Source: Alphaproteobacteria bacterium (GTDB taxonomy: Bacteria > Pseudomonadota > Alphaproteobacteria > Thalassobaculales > Thalassobaculaceae). Taken from it: a stretch of 64,000 bases of DNA. Where the stretch lies: NCBI GenBank assembly GCA_024742605.1, contig JANSYC010000014.1:1-64000 (forward strand), in the 5' to 3' direction. The first letter of the stretch is position 1; every line of letters starts with the position of its first letter. This document shows positions 38,143-47,099 of the stretch, one piece after another. The notes beneath the pieces are model-generated. The model had not been told where the DNA came from. It searched no databases and saw only the letters and a list, made by a program, of their open reading frames with translations. The translations under genes were made by a program, and so were the position numbers.

Positions 38143-39140
38143 CTAACTCCGATCCGGTGCGATCATTTCGATATCGTCGATGCGCCACGCACCCGCGCTG
38201 TTCATGAACAGAATCCCGTCGAACGGATCCGCGAAACCCGAATCCTGAATCTCGATGAATGTGCGCCCGTTCAGCGAGACCTGCATGACATTGTCGGCGT
38301 TTCGGCTCCACCCAACGTGTTGAACCGATCCGGTGGTCAGATCCCAGGCTGTGTCTGCGCGCGCAACCAGGCGGCTGTCTTGTCCCTCCTCCACCGCGAT
38401 CAGGTCGACGACCCCATTCGTAAGGGCGATCCGATATCCGGTATTCGCAGTATTCTGGAAGACCCCGAGATTCAAGCGGACTGACGTGTCACCACTGACC
38501 GTGAACCGAGCGCGCAGGGGGAAGGCATTCGGAATCTTGGCGTAGGTGACGATGGCGGCGGGTGATGTCCCGGAAAATACGGACCGATCGGTCGCCTGCT
38601 CCAGGACACCCTTCAGGATCTGCCGAGCAAAATCTTCCGGCGAACTGGGCGCGTCCACGCTTGACCCTGGAATGTCGCTGGACAGGCTCCCATCCTGAAC
38701 AGAAAACGTGCCGCGCAGAACCTGCCATCTGACATTCTGCGTGTAATCACCGTCGTCGAAGGTGTCGGACACCAGCACAGTCGGGTCGTCCGACTGGGCG
38801 GCAGACGGCGTTTCCGTTTCGGTGGTTTCGGACCCCTTCAGATTGGCCAAGAGCTCGGGGCTGGCTGTACCGTCTCGGAAAGGCGCTGATCGGTCTGATA
38901 TCGGCGCAGCGCCGACCGGGTCTTCGCGCCCATCAATCCGTCTTCCGGACCGGCATCATATCCCAAGCGGTTCAGACGTCTTTGAGCACGTTGGACCCGC
39001 GCATCGAAGGCGACCGCAAAGATCGATGACTGAGACAGATCCGAGGTCGGCTTCAGCGTGACCGGCGGCGCCGCGTGGCTCGGGACCGCCCCACCGGCCA
39101 GAATCCCGGAAACGACCATTAAAGATGCGATCCATCGCAT
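38143..39140 (-). pseudogene. Secreted peptidoglycan-binding protein with a LamG-like C-terminal region, frameshifted
   Basis: Two reading frames on the minus strand form one gene. The first (from ATG at 39140) has a signal peptide and a peptidoglycan-binding domain (VQRAQRRLNRLGYDAGPEDG), but loses the frame inside the domain's last helix near 38871. Reading on in the other frame restores the expected ending, ETGTASPELLANL, and continues to 38143 through a beta-rich region (SDTFDDGDYTQNVRWQV, AWRIDDIEMIAP) like concanavalin/LamG domains. One missing G would explain it: ACGGT instead of ACGGGT. The second frame has no proper start codon of its own. Either a true pseudogene or a sequencing error in a short G-run; an intact product would have about 332 residues. 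Confidence 0.8.
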
Positions 39141-39358
39141 GTGTAAAAGACCCTCACCTCAAGACGTATGAAAATTCTTGCTGATGAGGAGAACGCAGGA
39201 GCATCGCCGCGGTTCCCGACGCCAGCCGGAGCAGAGCGCACCGAGGCCCTCCCTGCCGATGTCGCCGCCCTTGGGTGCGCTCTCTTGACCCTCCGGCGGC
39301 ACGGTGCTCGACTTCCGGCCAACACGCCAAAAAAAACCGGGTTTCTGGAGGAACGGGA

Positions 39359-41089
39359 ATGACCAAGCCGCGCAAGCGCTATGAGGATCTGCGGAGCTAC
39401 CGATGGTACGGGGTGGACGACCTGCGGTCGTTCGGCCACCGCTCCCGGACCTTGCAGATGGGCTATTCCCGCGAGGACTGGGCCGGCAAACCGGTGATCG
39501 GCATCGTCAACACCTGGTCCGAGATCAACCCTTGCCACAGCCACTTCAAGCAGCGGGCCGAGGAGGTCAAGCGGGGCATCTGGCAGGCGGGTGGGTTCCC
39601 GGTCGAGATGCCGGCGATCTCACTCAGCGAGCCGATGCAGAAGCCGACCACCATGCTGTACCGCAATCTGCTGGCGATGGAGTGCGAAGAGCTGCTGCGC
39701 TCCTATCCCTGTGATGGTGCCGTGCTGATGGGCGGTTGCGACAAGACCACGCCCGCGCTCCTGATGGGGGCGGCATCGATGAACATCCCCTCGATCTTCG
39801 TGCCGGCCGGCCCGATGCTGCGCGGCAATTGGCGTGGCAAGAGCCTGGGGTCCGGCTCCGACACCTGGAAGTACTGGGCCGAGCTGAAGGTCGGCAACAT
39901 CACCCGCAAGGATTGGGATGAGATTGAGGACGGGATTGCCCGGACCCCCGGTACCTGCATGACCATGGGTACCGCCCCCACCATGATGAGCTCGGCCGAG
40001 GCGCTCGGCATGACGCTTCCCGGTGCAAGCGCAATTCCCGCCGCCGACAGCAACCACGCCCGCATGGCCAGCCTGACCGGCCGCCGGATCGTGGACATGG
40101 TGTGGGAGGATCTGACCCCCACAGATGTGATGACCGAGCAGGCCTTCGAGAACGCGATCACGGTGGTGATGGCGCTCGGCGGGTCGACGAACGCCGCCGT
40201 CCACCTGGTGGCGATGGCCGGACGGCTGGGCGTTCCGATCGATCTCGAGCGGTTCGACGCGATCAGCCGGCGTACCCCCTGGCTTGCCGATATCCGGCCC
40301 AGCGGTCGCTTCCTCATGGAGGATTTCTATTACGCGGGCGGGCTGCCGGCGATGATGTCGGAGCTTAAGGATAAGCTGCATCTGGATGCGGTCACGGTCA
40401 GCGGGAAAACCCTGGGTGAGGACATTGCCGATGCCGATGTCTACAATGAGGAGGTCATCCATCGTGCCAAATCCCCGCTCTCGGCCGAAGGCGGGCTCGC
40501 CACACTGCGGGGTAATCTGGCGCCTGACGGGGCCGTCATCAAGCAGAGCGCGTGCGATCCGTCCCTTCTGAAGCACACCGGCCCGGCCGTTGTCTTCAAG
40601 GACTACAACGACATGTCCGCACGGGTCGACGATCCGGATCTGGACGTCACCAAGGACAGCGTGCTGATCCTGCAGAACGCCGGCCCGCAGGGCGGGCCCG
40701 GTATGCCGGAATGGGGCATGCTGCCGATCCCCAAGAAGATTCTGGAGACCGGCGTGCGCGACATGGTGCGCATCTCGGACGCCCGCATGTCCGGGACCAG
40801 CTATGGCACCTGCGTGCTGCACGTGGCGCCGGAGAGCTTCGTCGGCGGGCCGCTCGCCCTGGTCAAGGATGGCGATATGGTCACGCTCGATGTGCAGGAG
40901 CGCATTCTTCGGGTTGAGATCACCGAGGAGGAGATGGCCAAGCGCAAGGCCGCCTGGACCCCGCCGCAACGCAAGTTCGAGCGGGGCTTCGGCCAGATCT
41001 ACGCCAACCACATCACCCAGGCCGACAAGGGCTGCGATTTCGATGTCCTGATGGGTACAGCACCGACGCCGGAGCCGGAGATTCACTGA
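39359..41089 (+). CDS. IlvD/Edd-family sugar-acid dehydratase (L-arabonate/xylonate dehydratase-like)
   Basis: 576-residue dehydratase of the IlvD/Edd family. The iron-sulfur cysteines are in place: C59 (NPCHSH), C127 (GGCDKTTP) and about C199 ([10 protein letters not shown]). Other family blocks are [16 protein letters not shown] and [17 protein letters not shown]. The [17 protein letters not shown] opening is the one seen in sugar-acid dehydratases rather than in true dihydroxy-acid dehydratase, so a pentonate or hexonate substrate giving a 2-keto-3-deoxy acid is likely. GGAGG is 8 nt upstream of the ATG. The SDR gene 13 nt downstream is probably co-transcribed. Confidence 0.88.
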   Translation: MTKPRKRYEDLRSYRWYGVDDLRSFGHRSRTLQMGYSREDWAGKPVIGIVNTWSEINPCHSHFKQRAEEVKRGIWQAGGFPVEMPAISLSEPMQKPTTMLYRNLLAMECEELLRSYPCDGAVLMGGCDKTTPALLMGAASMNIPSIFVPAGPMLRGNWRGKSLGSGSDTWKYWAELKVGNITRKDWDEIEDGIARTPGTCMTMGTAPTMMSSAEALGMTLPGASAIPAADSNHARMASLTGRRIVDMVWEDLTPTDVMTEQAFENAITVVMALGGSTNAAVHLVAMAGRLGVPIDLERFDAISRRTPWLADIRPSGRFLMEDFYYAGGLPAMMSELKDKLHLDAVTVSGKTLGEDIADADVYNEEVIHRAKSPLSAEGGLATLRGNLAPDGAVIKQSACDPSLLKHTGPAVVFKDYNDMSARVDDPDLDVTKDSVLILQNAGPQGGPGMPEWGMLPIPKKILETGVRDMVRISDARMSGTSYGTCVLHVAPESFVGGPLALVKDGDMVTLDVQERILRVEITEEEMAKRKAAWTPPQRKFERGFGQIYANHITQADKGCDFDVLMGTAPTPEPEIH

Positions 41090-41102
41090 AGAGACTCACA
41101 CC

Positions 41103-41807
41103 ATGACCGATCACAAGACTGCCATCGTCACCGCCGCCGGCTCCGGCATGGGGGCGGCGATTGCCCGCAAGTTGGCGGAGGACGGCTACAAGGTCGCGAT
41201 CCTCAGCTCGTCCGGCAAGGGCGAGGCGCTGGCGCAGGAGCTGGGCGGAGTCGGGCTGACCGGATCCAATCTCGATCCGGCGGCACTGGAGGCGATCCTG
41301 CACCGCACGATGGCGACATGGGGCCGGGTTGACGCGGTGGTGAACAGTGCCGGGCACGGTCCGAAAGGTCCGGTTCTGAACCTTACGGACGAGGATTGGC
41401 ATCTGGGTCTCGACGTCTATCTGCTCAACGTGATCCGTATGACCCGTCTGGTGGTGCCGATCATGGAGCAAGCGGGGGGCGGCTCGATCGTCAACATTTC
41501 CACTTATGCGGCCTTCGAGCCGGACCCCGCCTTTCCGACCTCGGGCGTGTTCCGTGCTGGCCTGGCAGCCTTCACCAAGCTGGTGGCGGACAAGTACGCG
41601 CCTGCCGGGATCCGCATCAACAATCTGCTCCCCGGCTTCATCGACAGCCGTCCAGAGAAGGAAGAGTTCCGCGCCCGAATTCCCATGGGCCGCTATGGCA
41701 CCGTGGCCGAAATCGCCGACGCGGCCGCCTACCTGGTGTCCGACAGATCGAGCTACATGACCGGCCAGAACATTCGCGTCGACGGCGGGATCACCCGATC
41801 GGTGTGA
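41103..41807 (+). CDS. SDR-family protein with atypical active site
   Basis: 234-residue SDR. The fold markers are present: [11 protein letters not shown] for cofactor binding, VNSAGHGP, and DGGITRSV at the end. At the catalytic position, however, the usual YxxxK is replaced: the segment reads [13 protein letters not shown], with Ser for Tyr and Arg for Lys, so normal SDR catalysis is doubtful. It may have a different chemistry or act as a non-catalytic partner. It follows the sugar-acid dehydratase by 13 nt and so probably belongs to the same pathway. Convergent with a metallopeptidase gene 4 nt away. Confidence 0.85.
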   Translation: MTDHKTAIVTAAGSGMGAAIARKLAEDGYKVAILSSSGKGEALAQELGGVGLTGSNLDPAALEAILHRTMATWGRVDAVVNSAGHGPKGPVLNLTDEDWHLGLDVYLLNVIRMTRLVVPIMEQAGGGSIVNISTYAAFEPDPAFPTSGVFRAGLAAFTKLVADKYAPAGIRINNLLPGFIDSRPEKEEFRARIPMGRYGTVAEIADAAAYLVSDRSSYMTGQNIRVDGGITRSV

Positions 41808-41811
41808 CGGG

Positions 41812-42624
41812 CTATTCCCGATACTGCTCGACCAGATAATCGGCGTACTCGGCGCAGATCAAGATGGCTTTGTCGTCGGGAACATAGAACGCGTTCACCT
41901 CGTCGCAGAAGGTGAAGGTCACGGTGACGGCCTGGGGGAGATGGATGAACGTGTTCCAGTGCGTGACCTCATCCGAGAGGATTTCGAGCATATAGGCCTG
42001 CGCTTCGGTGGCAGCCCGATGGTCTGAGGTGAAGCTGAAGACCGCATTGCCGGTCGCAGGGTCGTAGAGTTCGTCCAGAATGCCACCCCAGGACTCTTCA
42101 GCCAGCTCCCGTTCTTCGGCGCAGCCGGCAGCTCGATCATCGGGAAGTTCAAAGTCGTTCCGGAATCCCTCCCTTGTGGCTGGATCGCCGCCGTAGTGCA
42201 GGCAAATCAAGGTATAGAACCTCTGAAGATCCAACCCGTGCACGCCCCAATAGGCCGTCTCATTCCCGTCATCATTCCACTGCGCATCGATCAGCATGCT
42301 CAGAGCCGCGTCATAGGCGATCAGGTCGGAATCCTCTTTCTCGTAAATCTCGTCGAACAGCACAACGCTGAGCACATCGGCGGCGTCCTCTTCCTGTCCG
42401 TAGATCGGAATGTTCAGCACGTCGATCAGGGCGTGGCCGAGCTCGTGATAGAAGATCGCCAGCGTGTTACTTTCGATATACCCCAGTGTCTCGTCGTCGA
42501 GCGCCGGTTTGCTCCGCCGCTCAGCCTCGGCCGGAGACATTGAGCCGAATGTCGCGATCACCGCGAGCGCCGCCGAAAAGACACAGCGGAAAGCCCCACG
42601 CCGGACCGTCATCGACGTTGCCAT
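41812..42624 (-). CDS. Secreted DUF4344-family metallopeptidase
   Basis: 270-residue exported zincin. A signal peptide (about 1-34, ending SPAEA) precedes the catalytic motif HELGHALIDVL (HExxH); the following GQEEDAADVLSV supplies the likely third ligand. This arrangement fits DUF4344 putative metallopeptidases, whose targets are unknown. The ATG at 42624 gives a clean signal peptide; an ATG at 42612 is possible. The mature protein is acidic. Confidence 0.8.
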   Translation of the reverse strand: MATSMTVRRGAFRCVFSAALAVIATFGSMSPAEAERRSKPALDDETLGYIESNTLAIFYHELGHALIDVLNIPIYGQEEDAADVLSVVLFDEIYEKEDSDLIAYDAALSMLIDAQWNDDGNETAYWGVHGLDLQRFYTLICLHYGGDPATREGFRNDFELPDDRAAGCAEERELAEESWGGILDELYDPATGNAVFSFTSDHRAATEAQAYMLEILSDEVTHWNTFIHLPQAVTVTFTFCDEVNAFYVPDDKAILICAEYADYLVEQYRE

Positions 42625-42766
42625 TATCCCCACCCCTCGAACACCGCGAACCGTCGATACTAGCTCCCGAACAGGTCGGCTCGACAACGACAAAGGTCAA
42701 TGCCGCTTCAACAGCCGCCGCAAACCGGTCTAAGCTGTGGCAAAAGTCTTTAGGGAGGATAAACGC

Positions 42767-43627
42767 ATGAGTTCAACAATTTCGGTCACCCCGCTGACCG
42801 GTTCGATCGGGGCCGAGATCGGTGGCGTTGACCTTGCCGTCCCCCTGTCGAATAGCCAGGCAGCTGAGGTTCATGCTGCCTTTCTGGAACATCACGTGAT
42901 TTTCTTTCGGGATCAGGACCTCTCCGAGCCGGACCGGCAGAAAGCTGCCGCACGGCTGTTTGGAGAGCCGGTTGCCATCCCCTTTGTGAAATCGCTCGCC
43001 GACCATCCCGAGATCATCGATATCGTCAAGGAACCGGAGGATGTGGGGAAGTACAATTTCGGCGGCAACTGGCACACCGATACGACATTCCTTGAAACAC
43101 CGGCCCTCGGTGCACTGTTGTATGCGCTGGAGGTGCCGAGCCGGGGCGGTGACACGCTGTTCGCGGATATGTCGGCTGCGTATGACACCCTGTCGGACGG
43201 ACTGAAATCGACCTTGAACGGCCTTCGGGCTCTGCACACCGGCAAGCGTTCCTATGGAAGCCAGTCGAAGTTTCAGGGCGGCAAGAACCAGTCCGTCTCG
43301 ATGCAGATCGACGCGACCGAAGAGGGCGACAAGCTGGTCTCTCACCCGGTCGTCCGAACCCATCCGGAGACCGGCCGAAAATCCCTTTTCTTGAACCCAA
43401 ACTACACTGTCAGCTTTGACGGCTGGACCGAAGCCGAGAGCAAGCCGCTGCTGGATTTCCTGCATGCCCATGCAATCCGGGACGAGTTCATCTGCCGCTT
43501 CCGCTGGGACGCGGGATCGGTCGCTGTCTGGGACAACCGCTGCACCATGCACCGGGCGGTCAACGATTATGAGGGCATGCGCCGTCACGTGCGTCGCGTG
43601 ACCTTGGATGGTGATCGGCCGCATTGA
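42767..43627 (+). CDS. TauD-family Fe(II)/2-oxoglutarate dioxygenase
   Basis: 286-residue TauD-type enzyme, closer to taurine dioxygenase than the one at 5557. It opens with ISVTPLTGSIGAEIGGVDL, a strongly conserved TauD start, and has HTD at about 102-104 (NWHTDTTF), a distal His near 261 (CTMHRAVND) and the 2-oxoglutarate Arg near 272 (RRHVRRVTL). It probably hydroxylates a taurine-like sulfonate or other small substrate, releasing sulfite or an aldehyde. TAGGGAGG precedes the ATG. A GFA-family gene follows 12 nt later, suggesting that an aldehyde product may be handled by it. Confidence 0.88.
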   Translation: MSSTISVTPLTGSIGAEIGGVDLAVPLSNSQAAEVHAAFLEHHVIFFRDQDLSEPDRQKAAARLFGEPVAIPFVKSLADHPEIIDIVKEPEDVGKYNFGGNWHTDTTFLETPALGALLYALEVPSRGGDTLFADMSAAYDTLSDGLKSTLNGLRALHTGKRSYGSQSKFQGGKNQSVSMQIDATEEGDKLVSHPVVRTHPETGRKSLFLNPNYTVSFDGWTEAESKPLLDFLHAHAIRDEFICRFRWDAGSVAVWDNRCTMHRAVNDYEGMRRHVRRVTLDGDRPH

Positions 43628-43639
43628 GAGGAGAATTGC

Positions 43640-44116
43640 ATGCATCTCAAGGGGTCCTGTCATTGCGGCGCGGTCGCGTTTTCCTGTGAAAGCAGGCACC
43701 CATATCCCTACATGCGCTGCTACTGCTCGATCTGCCGAAAAGTCGCGGGTGGCGGAGGATACGCGATCAATCTGGGCGGCGAGGCGGATACGCTGAAGGT
43801 TCGGGGCCAGGAGTATGTCCGCGTCTATCAGGTAAAGCAGCCGGACGGCAGTGAAAGCCCCTCAGGCCGCCGGTTCTGCGGACGGTGCGGCACCATGCTG
43901 TGGGTCTGGGACAACCGTTGGCCGGAGCTGATCCACCCGTTCGCGAGCGCAATCGACACCCCGCTGCCAGCCCCACCATCGAAGGTCCATTTGATGCTGG
44001 ATTACAAACCCGAATGGGTAGCGGTGGAGGCCGGTCCGGAGGACGGGTGCTTCGGCGAGTACCCTGAGGAATCGATTGCGGCCTGGCATCGGCGACGGGG
44101 CCTTGAGACCAGCTAG
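43640..44116 (+). CDS. GFA/CENP-V family zinc protein
   Basis: 158-residue protein of the glutathione-dependent formaldehyde-activating (GFA) family. Zinc-binding cysteines are in GSCHCGAVAF, MRCYCSICRK and RRFCGRCG, as expected for the beta-tent fold. The proposed activity, joining formaldehyde to glutathione, is disputed for many members. Its position 12 nt behind a TauD gene suggests that it processes or scavenges the dioxygenase's aldehyde by-product, but that is inference. Confidence 0.85.
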   Translation: MHLKGSCHCGAVAFSCESRHPYPYMRCYCSICRKVAGGGGYAINLGGEADTLKVRGQEYVRVYQVKQPDGSESPSGRRFCGRCGTMLWVWDNRWPELIHPFASAIDTPLPAPPSKVHLMLDYKPEWVAVEAGPEDGCFGEYPEESIAAWHRRRGLETS

Positions 44117-44130
44117 ACCTGTAGCCTTAA

Positions 44131-44529
44131 TCAAGTCGACGCCACCCACTCGCGGGCCGCGTCCATATCGAGGAACCATCGTCGGAGATTCGGATTCCCA
44201 TCAAGCCCGGCATCCTGCCATAGTCTGAGGATATATCCGTCGACATCCGAAGCGATTACGCAGGCGACCCTGAGAAACTTAGTTGGAGAGATCTGTTTCT
44301 GTCGGGTGAATATGTTCCGCAGATCCGAAAGAGTCAGACTGCTGAGATCCGCGTGACGCAGGTCCCACAGAACACCCCGCAGGCTGTCGTAACGCAAGTC
44401 TTCCTTAAGGGTCCGGATGACAACGAAAATATTCTCGAAAGCGAAACTGTCACGAAACTCAATCTCGCAAACAGATCCGTCCTCGGCGAAGTGCAGGCTG
44501 AAAGACGGCGATGCAGACTTCACTGTCAT
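44131..44529 (-). CDS. SpoIIAA/STAS-like small protein
   Basis: 132-residue soluble protein. The spacing of strands and helices and the RRWFLDMDAAREWVAS ending look like stand-alone STAS/SpoIIAA-like proteins, which bind small ligands or partner kinases. No phosphorylatable-Ser motif can be picked out. It is co-oriented with the CoxL-like gene and lies after two strong inverted repeats. Confidence 0.55.
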   Translation of the reverse strand: MTVKSASPSFSLHFAEDGSVCEIEFRDSFAFENIFVVIRTLKEDLRYDSLRGVLWDLRHADLSSLTLSDLRNIFTRQKQISPTKFLRVACVIASDVDGYILRLWQDAGLDGNPNLRRWFLDMDAAREWVAST

Positions 44530-44542
44530 CCTCGGAGAAACG

Positions 44543-44603
44543 GGAAACCTGATCTAGATAACAGGTTTCCAGCCATCCTGTCTTCTAGAGATTAGAAGGA
44601 TGG
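44543..44603. repeat. Two adjacent inverted repeats between the CoxL-like and STAS-like genes
   Basis: GGAAACCTG (44543-44551) and CAGGTTTCC (44562-44570) form a perfect 9 nt repeat around ATCTAGATAA. Next comes CCATCCT (44573-44579) with AGGATGG (44597-44603), containing a nested TTCTA/TAGAA. No T-tract follows on the minus strand. They may be a terminator or processing site for CoxL mRNA, or an operator of the STAS-like gene. Confidence 0.55.
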
Positions 44604-44634
44604 ACCTGAGAGTCTTGCGCCGCGGTTCTTCGGC

Positions 44635-46989
44635 TCAGCCTGCCTTAGCCGCCTCCATCGCTTTCCAGACAGTCTGCGGTGTCGCGGGCATATCGATATG
44701 GGTGACACCGTACTCAGCAAGAGCATCCACGATCGCGTTCATCACCGAGGGCAAGGCCCCGGCACACCCCGCCTCGCCGCAGCCCTTCGCCCCCACCAGA
44801 TTGGTGGTGCAGGGGACCGGATGGCTGTCATAGCGGAACATCGGCGCGTTGTCCGCCCGTGGCATGGCGTAGTCCATGAATGACCCGGTCAGCGGTTGTC
44901 CGGACTCGTCATAGACCGTGGTCTCCATCAACGCCTGGCCGAGCCCCTGGACGATGCCGCCATGGGCCTGGCCCTCGACCAACATCGGGTTCACGACGAT
45001 GCCGAAATCGTTGACCATGGAATAGCGCACGACCTCGACCACGCCGGTATCCGGATCGATCTCGACCTCGCAGACATGACAGCCGTTCGGGAACGCGCTC
45101 GGCCCGGTCTCGTGCGCCAGCGACACATCGATGCTCTGCGGCAATTCCGGAGGCAGGGAGAGACCCTGGTTCAGCTTGTCTGCAATCTCCAGCACGGTGA
45201 TGGTCCGGTCGGTGCCGGCGATCGCGAAGCGGCCGTCCGCGAATTCGATATCGGCCGCCGCCGCTTCCAGGATGTGGGCGGCGATCTGTTTGGCCTTATC
45301 CAGCATCTCCTGGCCGGCCTCGATGATCGCCCCGCCGGAGGACATCATGGACTTCGAGCCTCCCGTACCGCCGCCGGTGATGAGCTGATCGCTGTCGCCC
45401 TGCAGCAGACGGATACGGTCGAACGGGATCCCGGTACGCTGATGCAGGATCTGGGCGAACGGGGTCCAGTGACCCTGGCCGTAGTCTAGGGTTCCGGTGA
45501 TGATCGTGACAGTACCGTCCTTCTCGAACCGGATGCCGCCCATCTCCTTGCCCGGAGGCCCGGTGACCTCGAGATAGTCGCTCATCCCAAGGCCGCGCAA
45601 TTTGCCGCGCGCCGTGCTTTCCGCCTTGCGGGCCTCGAACCCGTGCCAGTCGGAGAAGGTCACCGCCTTCTCGAACACAGCCGGAAAATCGCCGCTGTCA
45701 TAAGTCATGCCGGATGGCGCCTTGTAGGGGATCTGGTCCGCGGTGATCTGGTTCCGACGGCGGATATCCAGACGGTCGATGCCCATTTCGCGCGCCGCGT
45801 TGTCCAGCAGACGCTCGACATAATAGTTCGCCTCCGGCCGTCCGGCACCACGATACGGGCCGATCGGCGAGGTGTTGGTGAACACGCATTTCGTATTGAG
45901 ATCGATGACTGGCGTCTTATAGACGGAAATCAGATTCTTGACCGCGTTCAACGTCGCCGGCTGCGGGCCGACCGGCGTCAGGTACGAACCGACATCCGCA
46001 TGGCAGTGGGTCCGCAGGGCCAGGATATGGCCGTCCTTGTCGAACGCCATCTCCGCGCTGACCTCATGGCCGCGGCCGTGATGATCGGAGAGAAAGGCAC
46101 CGGAGCGATCATCGGTCCATTTGACCGGTTTACCCAGCGCACGGGCGGCATGCAGAAGGGGGAAGTACTCCGGATACGGCCCGCCCTTCATGCCGAAGGA
46201 TCCGCCGACGTTCTTGGTGACCACACGGACCTTATCTGTGGGCACCTTCAAGACAGCGTTCGCGAGCGCGTTGCGCAGCCCAAACGCACCTTGGCTGCCG
46301 GCGGTGAAGGTGAACTTCTCGGTCGCCGGGTCGTACTCGGCAATCGCCGAGCGCGGCTCCATCGAAGCGACCACGACCCGGTTGTTGATCAAATCCAGCC
46401 TGGTGACGTGCGCCGCTTCCGCAAACGCCTTGGTGGCGGCGTCCGCGTCGCCATAGTGGAAGTCGAGGCAGACATTGTTGGCAATGCCGTCATAGAGCTG
46501 CGGCGCACCGTCCTTGGCCGCCTCTGTCGGGTTGGTGACGGCGGGCAGGGTTTCGATGTCCGGTATCACCGCCTCGGCGGCGTCTCGGGCCTGGTCCAGG
46601 GTTTCCGCGACGACGAACGCGACCGGGTCGCCCACGAAACGCACCTTGTCGACAGCCAGACCCGGACGTCCCGGCTTCGCCATATCGGAGCCATCGCGAT
46701 TCTTGAACGGAACCACACAGGGAATCGATCCGTAGGCCTCAAGATCCTTTGCGGTGTAGATGGCGATCACGCCGGGCATGCCCTCCGCCTCGGAGGTATC
46801 GATACCCTTCAATGTTCCATGGGCAATCGGGCTGCGGACCACATAGCCGTAGAGCTGTCCATCGACATTGATATCGTCGGTATATTGCCCTCTGCCGGTC
46901 AACAGGGTCGGATCCTCGCCCCTCGGAACCGGCTGGCCGATCCCGAATTTCATGGTGGCGAGTTCGTCCTCAGTGACCTGCACATTCAT
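44635..46989 (-). CDS. Molybdenum hydroxylase large subunit (CoxL/xanthine dehydrogenase family), stand-alone
   Basis: 784-residue molybdopterin-binding subunit of the xanthine oxidase family. The active-site loop reads PYRGAGRPEANY, as in form II CoxL-like proteins, not the AYRCSFR of true form I CO dehydrogenase. The catalytic Glu is in VGAKGCGEAGCAGALP near the C-terminus. Family members oxidise CO, purines, aldehydes or aromatics with the help of a 2Fe-2S and an FAD subunit; neither gene is in this region. The start at 46989 has GGAG 7 nt upstream; earlier in-frame codons lie within an operator-like palindrome. The substrate cannot be assigned. Confidence 0.9.
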   Translation of the reverse strand: MNVQVTEDELATMKFGIGQPVPRGEDPTLLTGRGQYTDDINVDGQLYGYVVRSPIAHGTLKGIDTSEAEGMPGVIAIYTAKDLEAYGSIPCVVPFKNRDGSDMAKPGRPGLAVDKVRFVGDPVAFVVAETLDQARDAAEAVIPDIETLPAVTNPTEAAKDGAPQLYDGIANNVCLDFHYGDADAATKAFAEAAHVTRLDLINNRVVVASMEPRSAIAEYDPATEKFTFTAGSQGAFGLRNALANAVLKVPTDKVRVVTKNVGGSFGMKGGPYPEYFPLLHAARALGKPVKWTDDRSGAFLSDHHGRGHEVSAEMAFDKDGHILALRTHCHADVGSYLTPVGPQPATLNAVKNLISVYKTPVIDLNTKCVFTNTSPIGPYRGAGRPEANYYVERLLDNAAREMGIDRLDIRRRNQITADQIPYKAPSGMTYDSGDFPAVFEKAVTFSDWHGFEARKAESTARGKLRGLGMSDYLEVTGPPGKEMGGIRFEKDGTVTIITGTLDYGQGHWTPFAQILHQRTGIPFDRIRLLQGDSDQLITGGGTGGSKSMMSSGGAIIEAGQEMLDKAKQIAAHILEAAAADIEFADGRFAIAGTDRTITVLEIADKLNQGLSLPPELPQSIDVSLAHETGPSAFPNGCHVCEVEIDPDTGVVEVVRYSMVNDFGIVVNPMLVEGQAHGGIVQGLGQALMETTVYDESGQPLTGSFMDYAMPRADNAPMFRYDSHPVPCTTNLVGAKGCGEAGCAGALPSVMNAIVDALAEYGVTHIDMPATPQTVWKAMEAAKAG

Positions 46990-47043
46990 GTCCGCACTCC
47001 ATGTCGGTTCCTCAATCGTCCAAACGGGCGTCGGACGAGGTTT

Positions 47044-47055
47044 ATTGTACACAAT
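47044..47055. promoter_or_regulatory. GntR-type operator-like palindrome upstream of the CoxL-like gene
   Basis: ATTGT-AC-ACAAT is a perfect palindrome 55 nt before the CoxL-like start. It fits the GT-N2-AC core common to GntR/FCD regulators. No GntR gene is in the window, so the regulator would be elsewhere. Confidence 0.4.
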
Positions 47056-47099
47056 TTGGGGTGATCATACGTCGTGACCACCCTCATTCCTCGGGAAAT

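Noticed and set aside
38838-38880. Programmed -1 frameshift between the two halves of the peptidoglycan-binding gene
   Set aside because: No X-XXY-YYZ slippery heptamer and no downstream hairpin at 38871; a single missing base in a G-run is simpler.
39168-39362. 64-residue frame before the dehydratase gene
   Set aside because: It covers the intergenic leader, runs into the dehydratase ribosome-binding site, and has no features beyond a start codon.
39620-41086. 488-residue frame opposite the dehydratase
   Set aside because: Shadow of an IlvD/Edd gene with all three cluster cysteines; the composition is typical of GC-rich antisense frames.
45643-47064. 473-residue frame opposite the CoxL-like gene
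   Set aside because: Entirely inside the large subunit gene; no recognisable domain.
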